This document shows, piece after piece, positions 1 through 8,027 of a stretch of 14,603 bases of DNA. The DNA lies in the NCBI GenBank assembly GCA_003539375.1, contig DPPH01000248.1:744-15346 (forward strand), written 5' to 3'. The position numbers and the translations under genes were made by a program. Below the pieces are notes generated by a model that saw only the letters and a list, made by a program, of their open reading frames with translations, ran no database searches and had not been told where the DNA came from. This stretch comes from Clostridiales bacterium. GTDB taxonomy: Bacteria > Bacillota > Clostridia > Tissierellales > Dethiosulfatibacteraceae. Numbering within the stretch: the first letter of the stretch is position 1; each line of letters begins with the position of its first letter.

Positions 1-1689
1 GAAAAAAAGGCTCGTGAAAGACAACTGCTTTTATTTAGAAAAATTATGGAAAACAACTCAGAAGGAGTAGTAATTACTGATAGTAAAGGTAATATAGAAT
101 GGATAAATAAAGCTTATGTTGATATAACCGGATATACCTTGAATGATGTAAAGGGAGAGAATATGAATATCTTAAAATCCGGGATACATAATAAAGATTT
201 CTACCAAAAGATGTGGAAAGACCTTAATGACAAGGGTAGTTGGCAAGGAGAAATATGGAATAGAAATAGACAGGGTGATATTTTTGCTGGTTGGGCGACT
301 ATTAAGAAAATAAAAGGAGACTTTAAAGATAAATATCATTATGTAGGAATTTTTAAAGATTTATCTGAAAAAAAGAAACTTGATATAAGAATGAGTGAAC
401 TTCAGCAAAAAGATTCCCTAACAGGCCTTTACAACAGAAATTATTTTTTAAATTTAATAGGTAAATATATAGAAGATGACACATCCATATTTACTCTTGC
501 AGTTATAGATATAGAAGGATTTAAGGAAATAAATGACTCTCTTGGCCACTTGGTGGGAGATAAGGTTTTGATTGAATTATCGGAAAGACTTAAATCACTT
601 ATGTGCAGTGAATGTTTAGTTTCTCGATTTGAAGGAGATGAGTTTGTATTAATCTGCAAAGATATTTCACAGGATAGAGTTGATAACTTACTAGAAAAAC
701 TAATAAGAAAGATTAGAAAACCTTACAAAATAAAAAATACGATAATTCATTTAAACTTCAATGTAGGAATAAGTAGATATCCTAGAGATGGCGAAGATAC
801 TCAAACGTTAATAAGGTTTGCTAATATTGCTATGTACAAGGCTAAAGATAAAGTTAATGAAAGCATATGTTATTATTCTAAAGAAATGTCAGAAGCAATA
901 GAAGAAAAGTTTTATCTTGCAAATTATTTGGCAGGTGGTTTAAAAAACAATGAATTTTATTTAAATTTTCAACCTATTTTTGATATAAATAATAATACTG
1001 TCCTAGGAATGGAAGCTCTTTTAAGGTGGGAAAATCCATCTATTGGGAATATTTCTCCGGGTAAATTTATAGCCATTGCTGAAAATACTGGTTACATTAT
1101 ATCAATTGGAGAATGGGTAATAAGAGAAGTATGCAAACAGATAAATAGCTGGAAAAGGTCAGGATATAGTCTTTTACCGGTTTCCATAAATGTTTCTGTT
1201 AAACAACTGGAACTGTTAAACTTTTCAAACAAAGTAAAAGAGATATTAGAAGAAAATAATGTTGATTCTAATTTAATAGAATTTGAAATCACCGAAAGTG
1301 TTTCATCAGGAGATATTCCTTTGATTATAAAAAACATCAAAAGATTGAAAAAACTCGGTATAAAAATATCTATGGATGACTTCGGAACGGGATTTTCTTC
1401 TTTAGGCCAGTTGGATATATTTGAACTTGATAAGTTAAAGATAGATAAGGTTTTTATAGATGATATAGTTTCTGTGAAAAAAAGACAGAATCTTGTTAAA
1501 TCTATAATAGCTATGTCAAAAAGTCTAAATCTTGTGGTGGTAGCTGAAGGGATAGAAACTAAAAAACAACTTGAAATACTTAAGACTTTAGGATGCGATT
1601 TAGGTCAGGGGTATTTGTTTAGTAAACCTTTAGAAGTGAAGGATGTAGAGAAGTTATTGAGCAGTAGTAAAACAATAGCTGAGCAATAG
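1..1689 (+). CDS. PAS-GGDEF-EAL cyclic-di-GMP signalling protein, 5' end cut off
   Basis: The frame is open from base 1 (E-K-K-A-R-E-R-Q...), so the ATG at 46 is an internal Met and the real start lies upstream. Visible order: a PAS domain (about bases 34-390), a GGDEF domain beginning at D-S-L-T-G-L-Y-N-R (about 412-438), and a C-terminal EAL domain. The EAL part looks catalytically complete: EAL at 1012-1020, the E-I-T-E-S block near 1285, D-D-F-G-T-G at 1375-1392, L-K-I-D-K, A-E-G-I-E and the final G-Q-G. The GGDEF signature is E-G-D-E-F (631-645), and the RxxD inhibitory site expected just before it reads C-S-E-C. By family knowledge this favours a cyclic-di-GMP phosphodiesterase whose GGDEF domain is inactive or only senses GTP; that is inference. 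Upstream sensor or membrane domains may be missing from view. Confidence 0.93.
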   Translation, partial: EKKARERQLLLFRKIMENNSEGVVITDSKGNIEWINKAYVDITGYTLNDVKGENMNILKSGIHNKDFYQKMWKDLNDKGSWQGEIWNRNRQGDIFAGWATIKKIKGDFKDKYHYVGIFKDLSEKKKLDIRMSELQQKDSLTGLYNRNYFLNLIGKYIEDDTSIFTLAVIDIEGFKEINDSLGHLVGDKVLIELSERLKSLMCSECLVSRFEGDEFVLICKDISQDRVDNLLEKLIRKIRKPYKIKNTIIHLNFNVGISRYPRDGEDTQTLIRFANIAMYKAKDKVNESICYYSKEMSEAIEEKFYLANYLAGGLKNNEFYLNFQPIFDINNNTVLGMEALLRWENPSIGNISPGKFIAIAENTGYIISIGEWVIREVCKQINSWKRSGYSLLPVSINVSVKQLELLNFSNKVKEILEENNVDSNLIEFEITESVSSGDIPLIIKNIKRLKKLGIKISMDDFGTGFSSLGQLDIFELDKLKIDKVFIDDIVSVKKRQNLVKSIIAMSKSLNLVVVAEGIETKKQLEILKTLGCDLGQGYLFSKPLEVKDVEKLLSSSKTIAEQ

Positions 1690-1740
1690 TTTATGGAAGG
1701 AAGAATCTTAGTCTTTAAGATATCAAACATCCACAAAAAC

Positions 1741-1768
1741 TTGTCAATTACCGAAATTTTGATATACT
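1741..1768 (+). promoter_or_regulatory. SigA-type promoter of murI
   Basis: TTGTCA (1741-1746) and TATACT (1763-1768) are separated by 16 bases, with a likely start about 1775 and a leader of about 30 bases. The next gene has an AAGGAG at 1795-1800, five bases before its ATG. This suggests murI starts its own transcript rather than depending on the upstream EAL gene. Confidence 0.6.
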
Positions 1769-1805
1769 AAGACTACAACAAGATTAATGATAACAAGGAG
1801 AAAAT

Positions 1806-2612
1806 ATGGATAAAAGAGCTATTGGAGTTTTCGACTCTGGAGTTGGAGGATTAACAGTACTAAGGGAAATCATTGAACAGATGCCCTTTGAAGATATAAT
1901 ATACTTTGGTGATACGGCGAGAATACCGTACGGTACAAAATCACCTCAGACGGTAGTAAAATATTCTCAGCAAAATGTAAGATTTTTAAGTCAGTACGAC
2001 ATAAAGACTATAGTAGTGGCCTGTAATACTGCAAGTTCAATAGCTTTAAAAAATTTACAGGATAATTTCGAAATTCCTATACTAGGAGTTATAGATCCTG
2101 GAGCAAAGGGAGCAGTTGAAAAAACAAAGAACAATAAAGTTGGAGTAATAGGAACTACAACCACTGTAAGAAGCAGTGCTTATCAAGATAGAATCAGGGA
2201 AGTAAATCCGGAGATTAGTGTAATAGGTACTCCCTGCCCTTTATTTGTACAAATAGTAGAAGAAGGATGGGAAGATTCGGATGTTGCTGAACTGGCAGCT
2301 AAGAAATACCTTATAGAAATGATGGACCACGACGTAGATACTCTGGTACTTGGATGTACTCATTATCCTCTTCTTAGATACACATTAAATAAAGTATTGG
2401 GAGATAAGGTAACCCTTATAAATCCTGCTTATGAAACAGCAAAATCTCTGAAAGAAATGCTAGTAGAAAAGAAAATGTTAAGAAAAAGCTCAAAAAGCCC
2501 TGTGAGGAAATTTTTCGTGTCCGACGCACCGGAAAAATTCAGAAGAATCGGGGGCAATATATTGAACATGGAAATAGAAGACGTAGAGGAAGTAGAGATA
2601 GAGAAATATTAG
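1806..2612 (+). CDS. murI: Glutamate racemase
   Basis: Cytoplasmic racemase converting L-glutamate to D-glutamate for peptidoglycan; 268 residues, the normal family length. The N-terminal G-V-F-D-S-G-V-G-G motif carries the conserved Asp10. The Y-F-G-D-T-A-R-I-P-Y-G block follows. The two catalytic cysteines are Cys73 in V-A-C-N-T-A-S and Cys184 in L-G-C-T-H-Y-P, so the two-base mechanism is intact. The start is set by AAGGAG at 1795-1800. The stop lies 16 bases before the next gene's ATG, so the two are probably co-transcribed. Nothing unusual was seen. Confidence 0.97.
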   Translation: MDKRAIGVFDSGVGGLTVLREIIEQMPFEDIIYFGDTARIPYGTKSPQTVVKYSQQNVRFLSQYDIKTIVVACNTASSIALKNLQDNFEIPILGVIDPGAKGAVEKTKNNKVGVIGTTTTVRSSAYQDRIREVNPEISVIGTPCPLFVQIVEEGWEDSDVAELAAKKYLIEMMDHDVDTLVLGCTHYPLLRYTLNKVLGDKVTLINPAYETAKSLKEMLVEKKMLRKSSKSPVRKFFVSDAPEKFRRIGGNILNMEIEDVEEVEIEKY

Positions 2613-2628
2613 TTAGGCGGTGAAAAAT

Positions 2629-3048
2629 ATGAAAGATGTAAGAATGAAAGTGGTAGGAATCCAAAAAACCGATGATTCTGAAGGAGAGAAAATAGAACTT
2701 TTTACTGAAGGAATTTTCTATAAAAAAAATGGAACCTACTGTTATGAATATGAAGATACAAAATTAGCTGATGAAGGTGGAGGTAAGACAAAACTGGTAC
2801 TGGAAGGAAAGGTACTTACAATGGAAAAATCAGGAAGCCTTAGTGCTTCAAACATGACCTTTGAAAAAGGAAAGAAACACAAAAGTGCATACCTTACTCC
2901 TTATGGACAGCTAAACTTAGAGGTTTTAACTACAAAATTCCAGTCTGAAGTAGATGACGAAGGAAAAGGTAATATAGATTTAGAATATACTCTCAACCTA
3001 AGTGGTGGAGAAAAGACTATAAATAATTTGCATATAGAAATTAATTAA
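2629..3048 (+). CDS. DUF1934 / YwiB-like small beta-barrel protein
   Basis: 139 residues, soluble, no signal peptide or membrane segment. I place it in the DUF1934 family (Bacillus subtilis YwiB type, a calycin-like beta-barrel of unknown role) from the N-terminal V-R-M-K-V-V-G-I-Q, the central M-T-F-E-K-G-K-K-H and the following Y-L-T-P-Y-G-Q-L. The ATG at 2629 is preferred because the ribosome binding site AGGCGG (2615-2620) sits eight bases before it; a GTG at 2620 would overlap that site. It follows murI closely, and its stop codon lies inside the left arm of a strong hairpin. Function is unknown; only the family call is supported. Confidence 0.85.
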   Translation: MKDVRMKVVGIQKTDDSEGEKIELFTEGIFYKKNGTYCYEYEDTKLADEGGGKTKLVLEGKVLTMEKSGSLSASNMTFEKGKKHKSAYLTPYGQLNLEVLTTKFQSEVDDEGKGNIDLEYTLNLSGGEKTINNLHIEIN

Positions 3049-3075
3049 GAGCTTAGATAATAAGCTCTTAATTAA
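3041..3075. terminator. Perfect 15-bp hairpin after the ywiB-like gene
   Basis: Arms 3041-3055 and 3061-3075 are exact reverse complements around a 5-base loop (GATAA). The stop codon of the preceding gene is inside the left arm. No T-run follows on the plus strand, so termination may be partial and some transcripts may continue into the sigma-54 activator gene. Confidence 0.5.
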
Positions 3076-3084
3076 TAGGTGTGG

Positions 3085-3115
3085 TGCCGAAAATTAAGCA
3101 TTGAGTGCCGATATA
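3085..3115 (+). promoter_or_regulatory. Direct repeat TGCCGA-N15-TGCCGA, possible activator self-binding site
   Basis: TGCCGAAAATT (3085-3095) and TGCCGATATAG (3106-3116) are spaced 21 bases apart, about two helical turns, just before the ribosome binding site of the sigma-54 activator gene. Similar motifs precede kdd. That the activator binds here is inference. Confidence 0.35.
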
Positions 3116-3136
3116 GAGGCTATGCAGGAGGATAAA

Positions 3137-4534
3137 ATGAAAGAAAAATACTACGAAGCTATAATTGATATTTTAGATTATATTGATGAAGGAATACAGA
3201 TAGTAGATGAAAAAGGTAGGATAGTATACTACAACAAAGCGGCTAGGGTCCATGATGGGATAGAGGATGAAGAAGCTATAGGAAGACATATTTTAGAAAT
3301 ATATCCTTCCTTAACCTTTGAAACTAGTACTATTCTAAAATCAATGCAAACTCTAACAAGTATAATGAACCAGGAGCAGGAGTTTGTAAATTATAAAGGG
3401 GATAAGATATCAACGGTAAATTCATCAATACCGATAAGGTCGGGAAAGAAAATTATTGGTGCAATTGAAATATCAAAAAATATTACCAAGGTAAAGGAAC
3501 TTTCGGAAAAAATCGTAGACTTACAATCGGAACTATATAAACCTAAATTTAAAAACAAAAAATCAAAAAGTAAAAACAACGGTACAAATTTTACCTTTGT
3601 AGATATAATAGGTCAAAATAGAGAAATGCTTAAGTTGAAAACCTTGGCATTTAAAGCATCACAGACAGATTCTCCTGTGCTGATAGGAGGAAGCACCGGT
3701 ACAGGCAAAGAGCTCTTTGTACATGCCATTCATAATGCTAGTAATAGAAAGGACTATCCTTTTATTGCACAAAACTGTGCGGCTCTACCAGCGAATCTTC
3801 TAGAAAGCATACTATTTGGATCGGTTAAGGGAAGTTTTACAGGAGCCAATGATAGACCAGGATTATTTGAATTAGCAGATGGAGGGACTTTGTTTTTAGA
3901 CGAAATAAACTCAATGCCTTTAGAACTTCAAGCCAAACTATTAAGAGTTCTTCAAGATAAGAAAATTAGAAGGGTCGGAGGATCTAAAACTATAGACGTA
4001 GACGTAAGAATTGTAGCTGCTTACAACTCAAACCTTAAAGAAGTACTGGATAAAAAACAGCTTAGAAGAGATTTGTTTTATAGATTAAATGTTATATCTA
4101 TGATAGTGCCGGATTTAAAGGATAGAAAAGACGACCTTCCTATACTATTAGATTATTTTATAGAAAAGTATAATAAAAAGAACAAAAAGTTCATCAAAGA
4201 AGTTTCAGATACGGTTATGAATATTTTCATGAAATACGATTGGCCTGGAAATGTGAGGGAACTTGAGCATGTTATAGAGGGTATAAGCAGTATATACGAT
4301 ATTGACATAATTAGAGAAGAACATCTGCCCTATCATTTTATAGAAGATAATCCTATAACGAATGGAAGTAGCAAAATAGAACCTTTGAACAAGGCTTTGG
4401 AAAGAAAAGAAAAAGAATTAATTTTTACAGCCCTCAACAAGACCGACGGCAATGTAACCCGTGCAGCTGAATTGCTTGAAATCCCTAGACAAACCCTTCA
4501 ATACAGGATAAAAAAATTTGATATCCAACCATAA
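3137..4534 (+). CDS. Sigma-54-dependent enhancer-binding activator, PAS-AAA+-Fis (RocR-like)
   Basis: 465 residues. An N-terminal PAS domain (about 10-115) should sense a small molecule or redox state. The AAA+ domain follows: Walker A G-G-S-T-G-T-G-K-E (184-192), sigma-54 contact loop G-S-F-T-G-A (232-237, Ala-to-Ser variant of GAFTGA with the key Thr kept), Walker B G-G-T-L-F-L-D-E-I (249-257), then R-R-D-L-F-Y-R-L and W-P-G-N-V-R-E-L. A Fis-type helix-turn-helix (G-N-V-T-R-A-A-E-L-L...Q-T-L-Q-Y-R-I) closes the protein. There is no response-regulator receiver domain. The ATG at 3137 has a clear CAGGAGG at 3125-3131; an in-frame TTG at 3101 has none. It resembles activators of amino-acid catabolism (RocR group). 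A sigma-54 promoter precedes kdd in this window, making the lysine operon a candidate target; this link is inference. Confidence 0.93.
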   Translation: MKEKYYEAIIDILDYIDEGIQIVDEKGRIVYYNKAARVHDGIEDEEAIGRHILEIYPSLTFETSTILKSMQTLTSIMNQEQEFVNYKGDKISTVNSSIPIRSGKKIIGAIEISKNITKVKELSEKIVDLQSELYKPKFKNKKSKSKNNGTNFTFVDIIGQNREMLKLKTLAFKASQTDSPVLIGGSTGTGKELFVHAIHNASNRKDYPFIAQNCAALPANLLESILFGSVKGSFTGANDRPGLFELADGGTLFLDEINSMPLELQAKLLRVLQDKKIRRVGGSKTIDVDVRIVAAYNSNLKEVLDKKQLRRDLFYRLNVISMIVPDLKDRKDDLPILLDYFIEKYNKKNKKFIKEVSDTVMNIFMKYDWPGNVRELEHVIEGISSIYDIDIIREEHLPYHFIEDNPITNGSSKIEPLNKALERKEKELIFTALNKTDGNVTRAAELLEIPRQTLQYRIKKFDIQP

Positions 4535-4542
4535 ACATAATA

Positions 4543-4573
4543 AAAAATAGTGTAGGTAACCTACACTATTTTT
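4543..4573. terminator. Intrinsic terminator of the sigma-54 activator gene
   Basis: A 14-bp perfect stem (4543-4556 with 4560-4573) around a TAA loop, with A-rich left and T-rich right flanks. It begins eight bases after the activator stop codon and could work in both directions. Confidence 0.85.
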
Positions 4574-4840
4574 AACTGTGACTTATTATTATGTTTTGTG
4601 AAATCCTCAAGGTCTGCTGTTTGGACATACCATTGAGATACCATGCAAATTGTGCATTTCATCTGCACACCTATATTATATATCTTTAAGAAAAGAATAT
4701 CAATACTGTAGTTAAATAACATTTTTAAAATTGTTTTTTTTAATTTACTTTAATTAAATATGCTAGACTAGGTATTTTATTTTTTTATATTTAAGTTGTA
4801 AAAGTTTTCCGGCTTTTATTATTTTTTTAAATATATGTTG
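4574..4840. other. AT-rich intergenic stretch, no gene seen
   Basis: The 267 bases between the terminator and the next promoter hold no supported reading frame, tRNA or sigma-54 promoter. Short overlapping dyads lie near 4643-4669 (ATGCA/TGCAT and TGTGCA/TGCACA), which could be alternative small hairpins. I could not assign them to any known RNA family. Confidence 0.4.
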
Positions 4841-4846
4841 TATAAT
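4841..4846 (+). promoter_or_regulatory. -10 element before the M42 peptidase gene
   Basis: TATAAT is an exact -10 hexamer 34 bases before the ATG. No good -35 is visible at 16-18 bases upstream, where the sequence is a T/A run, so the promoter call rests on the -10 alone. Confidence 0.45.
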
Positions 4847-4880
4847 AAGAATATAAACAATTAAATTACAGGAGGTAAAA

Positions 4881-5918
4881 ATGGAATATAAATTAGACAA
4901 AAAATTTGTACTTAATACTTTGGAAGATTTACTAAAAACTCCAAGTCCAAGTGGATACTGTCACAATATTATGAAAAAAATCGAAAAACTAGTTAAAGAA
5001 CTGGGATATAAACTGGAATACACGAAAAAGGGTGCAGGATATATAAAGGTTGAAGGAGAAAACAAAAACTACACAGTAGGCCTAGCTGCTCATCTTGATA
5101 CTTTAGGCGGTATGGTAAGGTCTATAAAATCTACTGGGATGATTAGATTTACATCTATAGGTGGCAATCTAATGCCGACTCTAGATGGAGAATACTGTAC
5201 TATACATACTAGAAAAGGTGAAGATTATACCGGTACTATCCTTTCTACATCACCGGCTGTACACGTATATAAGGACGCTAAGGACAAAGAAAGAAATGAA
5301 GAAAATTTAGAAATTCGCCTGGATGAAAATGTGAAAAATAAGGAAGATGTAGAAAAACTTGGTATAAAAGCGGGAGATTTTATATCAATAGACCCTAAAA
5401 CAACCTTAACAGAAAAAGGCTTTATTAAATCAAGACACATAGATGATAAAGGTGGAACAACCTGTTTGTTGAGCCTGCTTCATATTTTAAGTACCGAAAA
5501 TATAAAACCTAAAAACAATTTAATACTCTTCATATCTACCTTTGAAGAAGTCGGTCACGGTGCTTCCTATATTCCTGAAGAAATCGATGAACTACTTGCT
5601 GTTGATATGGGATGCATAGGAGATGATCTAACCTGTACTGAAAATGACGTATCCATATGTGTAAAAGATTCATCAGGACCTTATGATTATGATATGACTA
5701 ATAAACTTATTAAGATCGCTGAAGAAAACAAACTTAACCATGCAGTTGATATTTATCCTTATTACGGCTCGGATGCTTCTGCAGCTTTAAGAGCAGGAAA
5801 CAATATAAAATGTGCATTGATAGGACCGGGAGTCCATGCTTCTCACGGGATGGAGAGAACCCACTACGAAGGACTGGAAAACACCATTAAATTACTTGTA
5901 AATTATATAATAGATTAG
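4881..5918 (+). CDS. M42-family metallopeptidase (FrvX / tetrahedral aminopeptidase-like)
   Basis: 345 residues, cytoplasmic, no signal peptide. The dinuclear-metal and catalytic pattern is complete: His71-x-Asp73 in A-A-H-L-D-T-L-G, Asp188-Asp189 in R-H-I-D-D-K-G-G, Glu222-Glu223 in T-F-E-E-V-G-H-G, Asp242 in A-V-D-M-G, and a C-terminal His (probably His322) in H-A-S-H-G-M-E-R-T-H. Family members are zinc or cobalt aminopeptidases that trim short peptides in large cytoplasmic assemblies, which fits an organism living on peptides and amino acids. The substrate cannot be told from sequence; some family members are annotated as endoglucanases with little evidence. The start is fixed by CAGGAGG at 4870-4876. 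Its last bases adjoin the promoter of the next gene. Confidence 0.9.
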   Translation: MEYKLDKKFVLNTLEDLLKTPSPSGYCHNIMKKIEKLVKELGYKLEYTKKGAGYIKVEGENKNYTVGLAAHLDTLGGMVRSIKSTGMIRFTSIGGNLMPTLDGEYCTIHTRKGEDYTGTILSTSPAVHVYKDAKDKERNEENLEIRLDENVKNKEDVEKLGIKAGDFISIDPKTTLTEKGFIKSRHIDDKGGTTCLLSLLHILSTENIKPKNNLILFISTFEEVGHGASYIPEEIDELLAVDMGCIGDDLTCTENDVSICVKDSSGPYDYDMTNKLIKIAEENKLNHAVDIYPYYGSDASAALRAGNNIKCALIGPGVHASHGMERTHYEGLENTIKLLVNYIID

Positions 5919-5923
5919 AAATA

Positions 5924-5932
5924 TGATATAAT
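5924..5932 (+). promoter_or_regulatory. Extended -10 promoter of the oxidoreductase leader
   Basis: TGATATAAT is an exact TGnTATAAT extended -10, beginning six bases after the peptidase stop codon. It predicts a transcript start near 5939, immediately before the first arm of the structured leader at 5941, which supports the leader being the 5' end of the downstream mRNA. Confidence 0.6.
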
Positions 5933-5940
5933 AAAATTAA

Positions 5941-6046
5941 CAGGAATACATAGCTCCGATTCTACGATTCCTGCATAAATTATAGGCATAAATAGGGAAA
6001 GTGGAACGAAAGGGTTGAAGAAGAAATTTTTCAGCCTGCCGTATTT
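5941..6046 (+). ncRNA. Structured leader, probable molybdenum/tungsten-cofactor riboswitch
   Basis: Seen: a first hairpin pairs CAGGAAT (5941-5947) with ATTCCTG (5967-5973), with inner TAG/CTA. A second helix pairs ATAGGCA (5982-5988) with TGCC-g-TAT (6037-6044), leaving one bulged G. It encloses a conserved-looking core GGGAAAGTGGAACGAAAGG (5995-6013) and a hairpin GGTTGAAG (6013-6020) with TTTTCAGCC (6028-6036). An intrinsic terminator follows at once and the controlled gene encodes a pterin-tungsten enzyme. From memory the core and the CAGCCTGCCG strand resemble the Moco RNA motif; the assignment to that class is inference. A cyclic-di-GMP-I riboswitch is the main alternative, but its hallmark GACGCAAAGCC is not present. 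Confidence 0.6.
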
Positions 6047-6095
6047 GCAAAGGAGTATATTCATTTATTTGAATATGCTCCTTTGCTTATTTTTT
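6047..6095 (+). terminator. Intrinsic terminator in the oxidoreductase leader (attenuator)
   Basis: A 17-bp stem (6047-6063 with 6070-6086, one G-U pair) with a TTTATT loop is followed by TTATTTTTT. It sits between the leader RNA and the coding region, about 80 bases before the start codon, the classic position for riboswitch-controlled termination. On its own it would stop any transcript from upstream. Confidence 0.88.
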
Positions 6096-6177
6096 GAAAA
6101 AAGGAGGTTAATAGAAGGTTAGATTCATCGTTATATTTCCAACTAAAAATATTTATATTTAAGGAGAGGTGAATATT

Positions 6178-8019
6178 GTGAGTAAAAGAGGAAAGATTTT
6201 AAGGATTAATTTGAAGGAGAAAGATTTCAAGGTAGGTGATATACCTGACAAATGGTATAAGGATTTTATTGGCGGTGAAGGTTTTGCAGCGAAAATTCTC
6301 TATGATGAACTGAAACCGGGAATGGAACCCCTTAGTGAAGAAAATTTATTAGTATTTACAGTTGGACCTTTGACGGGAACTAGAGCTCCAAGTTCAGGAA
6401 GACTATGTATTGGATTTAAAGGACCTCTAACGAAAACCGTAGGCATGTCTAATGTAGGGGGACATCTTGCTCCGATGATAAAAAAAGCAGGATACGATGT
6501 TGTAGTTGTAGAAGGAAAAAGTGAAAACCCCGTATACATAAGTATTGATGATGAAAAAGTAGAATTTAAAGATGCATCTCAATTGTGGGGTTTAGACACA
6601 GAAGATACGGAAGAAAAAATTAGAGAAGAAATCGGAAACAAGAAAATAAGAATTGCTGAAATTGGACCAGCTGGAGAAAACTTAGTCAAGTTTTCATCTA
6701 TTATGATAGATAAACACAGGGCAGCTGGAAGAGGTGGAGCCGGAGCAGTTATGGGAAGTAAAAATCTTAAGGCTATAGCAGTTTTTGGTAGTAAAAAACT
6801 TGAAGATTCCGATGCAGATATGATGAAGGAATTTGGTCAGAGAGCAAGGGAAGAACTGGATGCAGAAGATTTTGTAAGAGAAGAATTAAAACCTTTCGGA
6901 ACCCCGTCCTTTATGGATTCAATAAATGCATTAGGACTACTTCCAACTAAAAACTGGCAGTATACAACCTTTGATGCTATGGACAAAATAGGGCACAAGG
7001 CTTATCATGAAAATTTAAATGTAAAACCATGGGCTTGTTACGGATGTCCTATAGCCTGCGGTAGACACACAGAGATAAAAGAAGGTAAGTACAAAGGTCA
7101 ATCCGGTGGAGGTCCTGAATATGAAACCTTGGGAGCTTTCGGCTCAAAATGCTATATAGATGACCTAAATGCTATTGCTATGGCAAACTACACTTGCAAT
7201 AGAATGGGCATGGACACTATATCTGCAGGACAGGTAGTAGCTACAGCAATGGAATGGTATGAAAAAGGATTGATTAATGAAGATACTACCGGAGGTATTA
7301 AACTTGAATTCGGAAATGCTGAAGCCTTAGTAGATATAGTAGAAAAAATAGCTAAAAGAGAAGGATACGGAGATGTTTTAGCTGATGGTTCAGCATTAGC
7401 AGCTGAAAAGATAGGAGATGAAGCAAAGAAATATACTTTTACAGTCAAAGGTATGGAACTGGCATCCTGCGGGGTAAGAGCAAGTAAAGGTGAAACTTTA
7501 TCCCATGTGATTTCTCCTAGGGGTGCAGATCATCTTAGACCTTACGCTTCAGTAATTGATGCCTTTGGCTATCTAGAACCGGAGCTTGGAATAAACGATA
7601 AGGTATCTCCATTTGAAGATAAGGATAAAAAATGGGTTAAGCCATTTATGGAACTTTCAATGCTTACCAATCTATTAGGAGTATGTTTATTTGCAAGTAT
7701 AACATTAGCTGTAAAGGGAAGCACATGGACGGGACTATATAATGCTGCTACTGGAGAAAATGCAGAGTTAAAAGATATGCTAAAAGCAGCTGAAAGGGTA
7801 ATAAATCTAGAAAGAATGTTTAACTACAGAGAAGGATTTGATATTAAAGATGATAAGCTTCCAGTAAGATTAACCACCGAACCTGCACCAGACGGATTAG
7901 GTAAAGGACATGTTGCAGATACAAAAGTAATGCTTGAAGAATTCTATGAAAGTATGAATTGGGATTTGAAAACAGGAATTCCTAAAGAAGAGAAACTTAA
8001 AGAACTTGGATTAAAATAA
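6178..8019 (+). CDS. aor: Tungsten-containing aldehyde:ferredoxin oxidoreductase
   Basis: 613 residues, the usual length for the AOR family (about 605-620). It oxidises aldehydes to carboxylic acids in the cytoplasm and passes electrons to ferredoxin, using a bis-pterin tungsten (sometimes molybdenum) cofactor and one 4Fe-4S cluster. Cluster ligands are Cys287, Cys290 and Cys294 (A-C-Y-G-C-P-I-A-C-G) and probably Cys503 (L-L-G-V-C-L-F). The pterin-binding block R-A-A-G-R-G-G-A-G-A-V-M-G-S-K-N-L-K is near residues 179-197. The GTG at 6178 is chosen because GAGGTGA (6165-6171) lies six bases upstream; a GTG at 6169 overlaps that site. It is a single-gene unit with its own leader and terminators on both sides; no moaD or ferredoxin gene adjoins it. 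It probably removes aldehydes made in amino-acid fermentation; the exact substrate is not predictable. Confidence 0.93.
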   Translation: MSKRGKILRINLKEKDFKVGDIPDKWYKDFIGGEGFAAKILYDELKPGMEPLSEENLLVFTVGPLTGTRAPSSGRLCIGFKGPLTKTVGMSNVGGHLAPMIKKAGYDVVVVEGKSENPVYISIDDEKVEFKDASQLWGLDTEDTEEKIREEIGNKKIRIAEIGPAGENLVKFSSIMIDKHRAAGRGGAGAVMGSKNLKAIAVFGSKKLEDSDADMMKEFGQRAREELDAEDFVREELKPFGTPSFMDSINALGLLPTKNWQYTTFDAMDKIGHKAYHENLNVKPWACYGCPIACGRHTEIKEGKYKGQSGGGPEYETLGAFGSKCYIDDLNAIAMANYTCNRMGMDTISAGQVVATAMEWYEKGLINEDTTGGIKLEFGNAEALVDIVEKIAKREGYGDVLADGSALAAEKIGDEAKKYTFTVKGMELASCGVRASKGETLSHVISPRGADHLRPYASVIDAFGYLEPELGINDKVSPFEDKDKKWVKPFMELSMLTNLLGVCLFASITLAVKGSTWTGLYNAATGENAELKDMLKAAERVINLERMFNYREGFDIKDDKLPVRLTTEPAPDGLGKGHVADTKVMLEEFYESMNWDLKTGIPKEEKLKELGLK

Positions 8020-8027
8020 CAAAAAAG

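Noticed and set aside
3081..3100. Sigma-54 promoter before the activator gene (TGGTGC...)
   Set aside because: The expected TTGC at the -12 position is missing; only a TGG is present.
3101..3136. TTG at 3101 as the start of the sigma-54 activator
   Set aside because: No ribosome binding site precedes it, and the ATG at 3137 has a clear CAGGAGG at good distance. The extra 12 codons also cover the TGCCGA repeat.
5941..6046. Cyclic-di-GMP-I (GEMM) riboswitch
   Set aside because: The arrangement of two hairpins with GAAA-containing core looks similar, and a cyclic-di-GMP gene is in the window, but the near-invariant GACGCAAAGCC is replaced by GGAACGAAAGG, and the downstream gene fits a molybdenum/tungsten signal better. 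Kept only as the alternative.
6101..6107. Second ribosome-binding-like AAGGAGG suggesting a small leader gene
   Set aside because: No ATG, GTG or TTG follows at usable distance before in-frame stops; it probably is part of the untranslated leader.
6169..6177. GTG at 6169 as the start of aor
   Set aside because: It overlaps the ribosome binding site AAGGAGAGGTG. The GTG at 6178 has correct spacing and gives cluster cysteines at 287, 290 and 294, close to positions I recall for characterised AORs.
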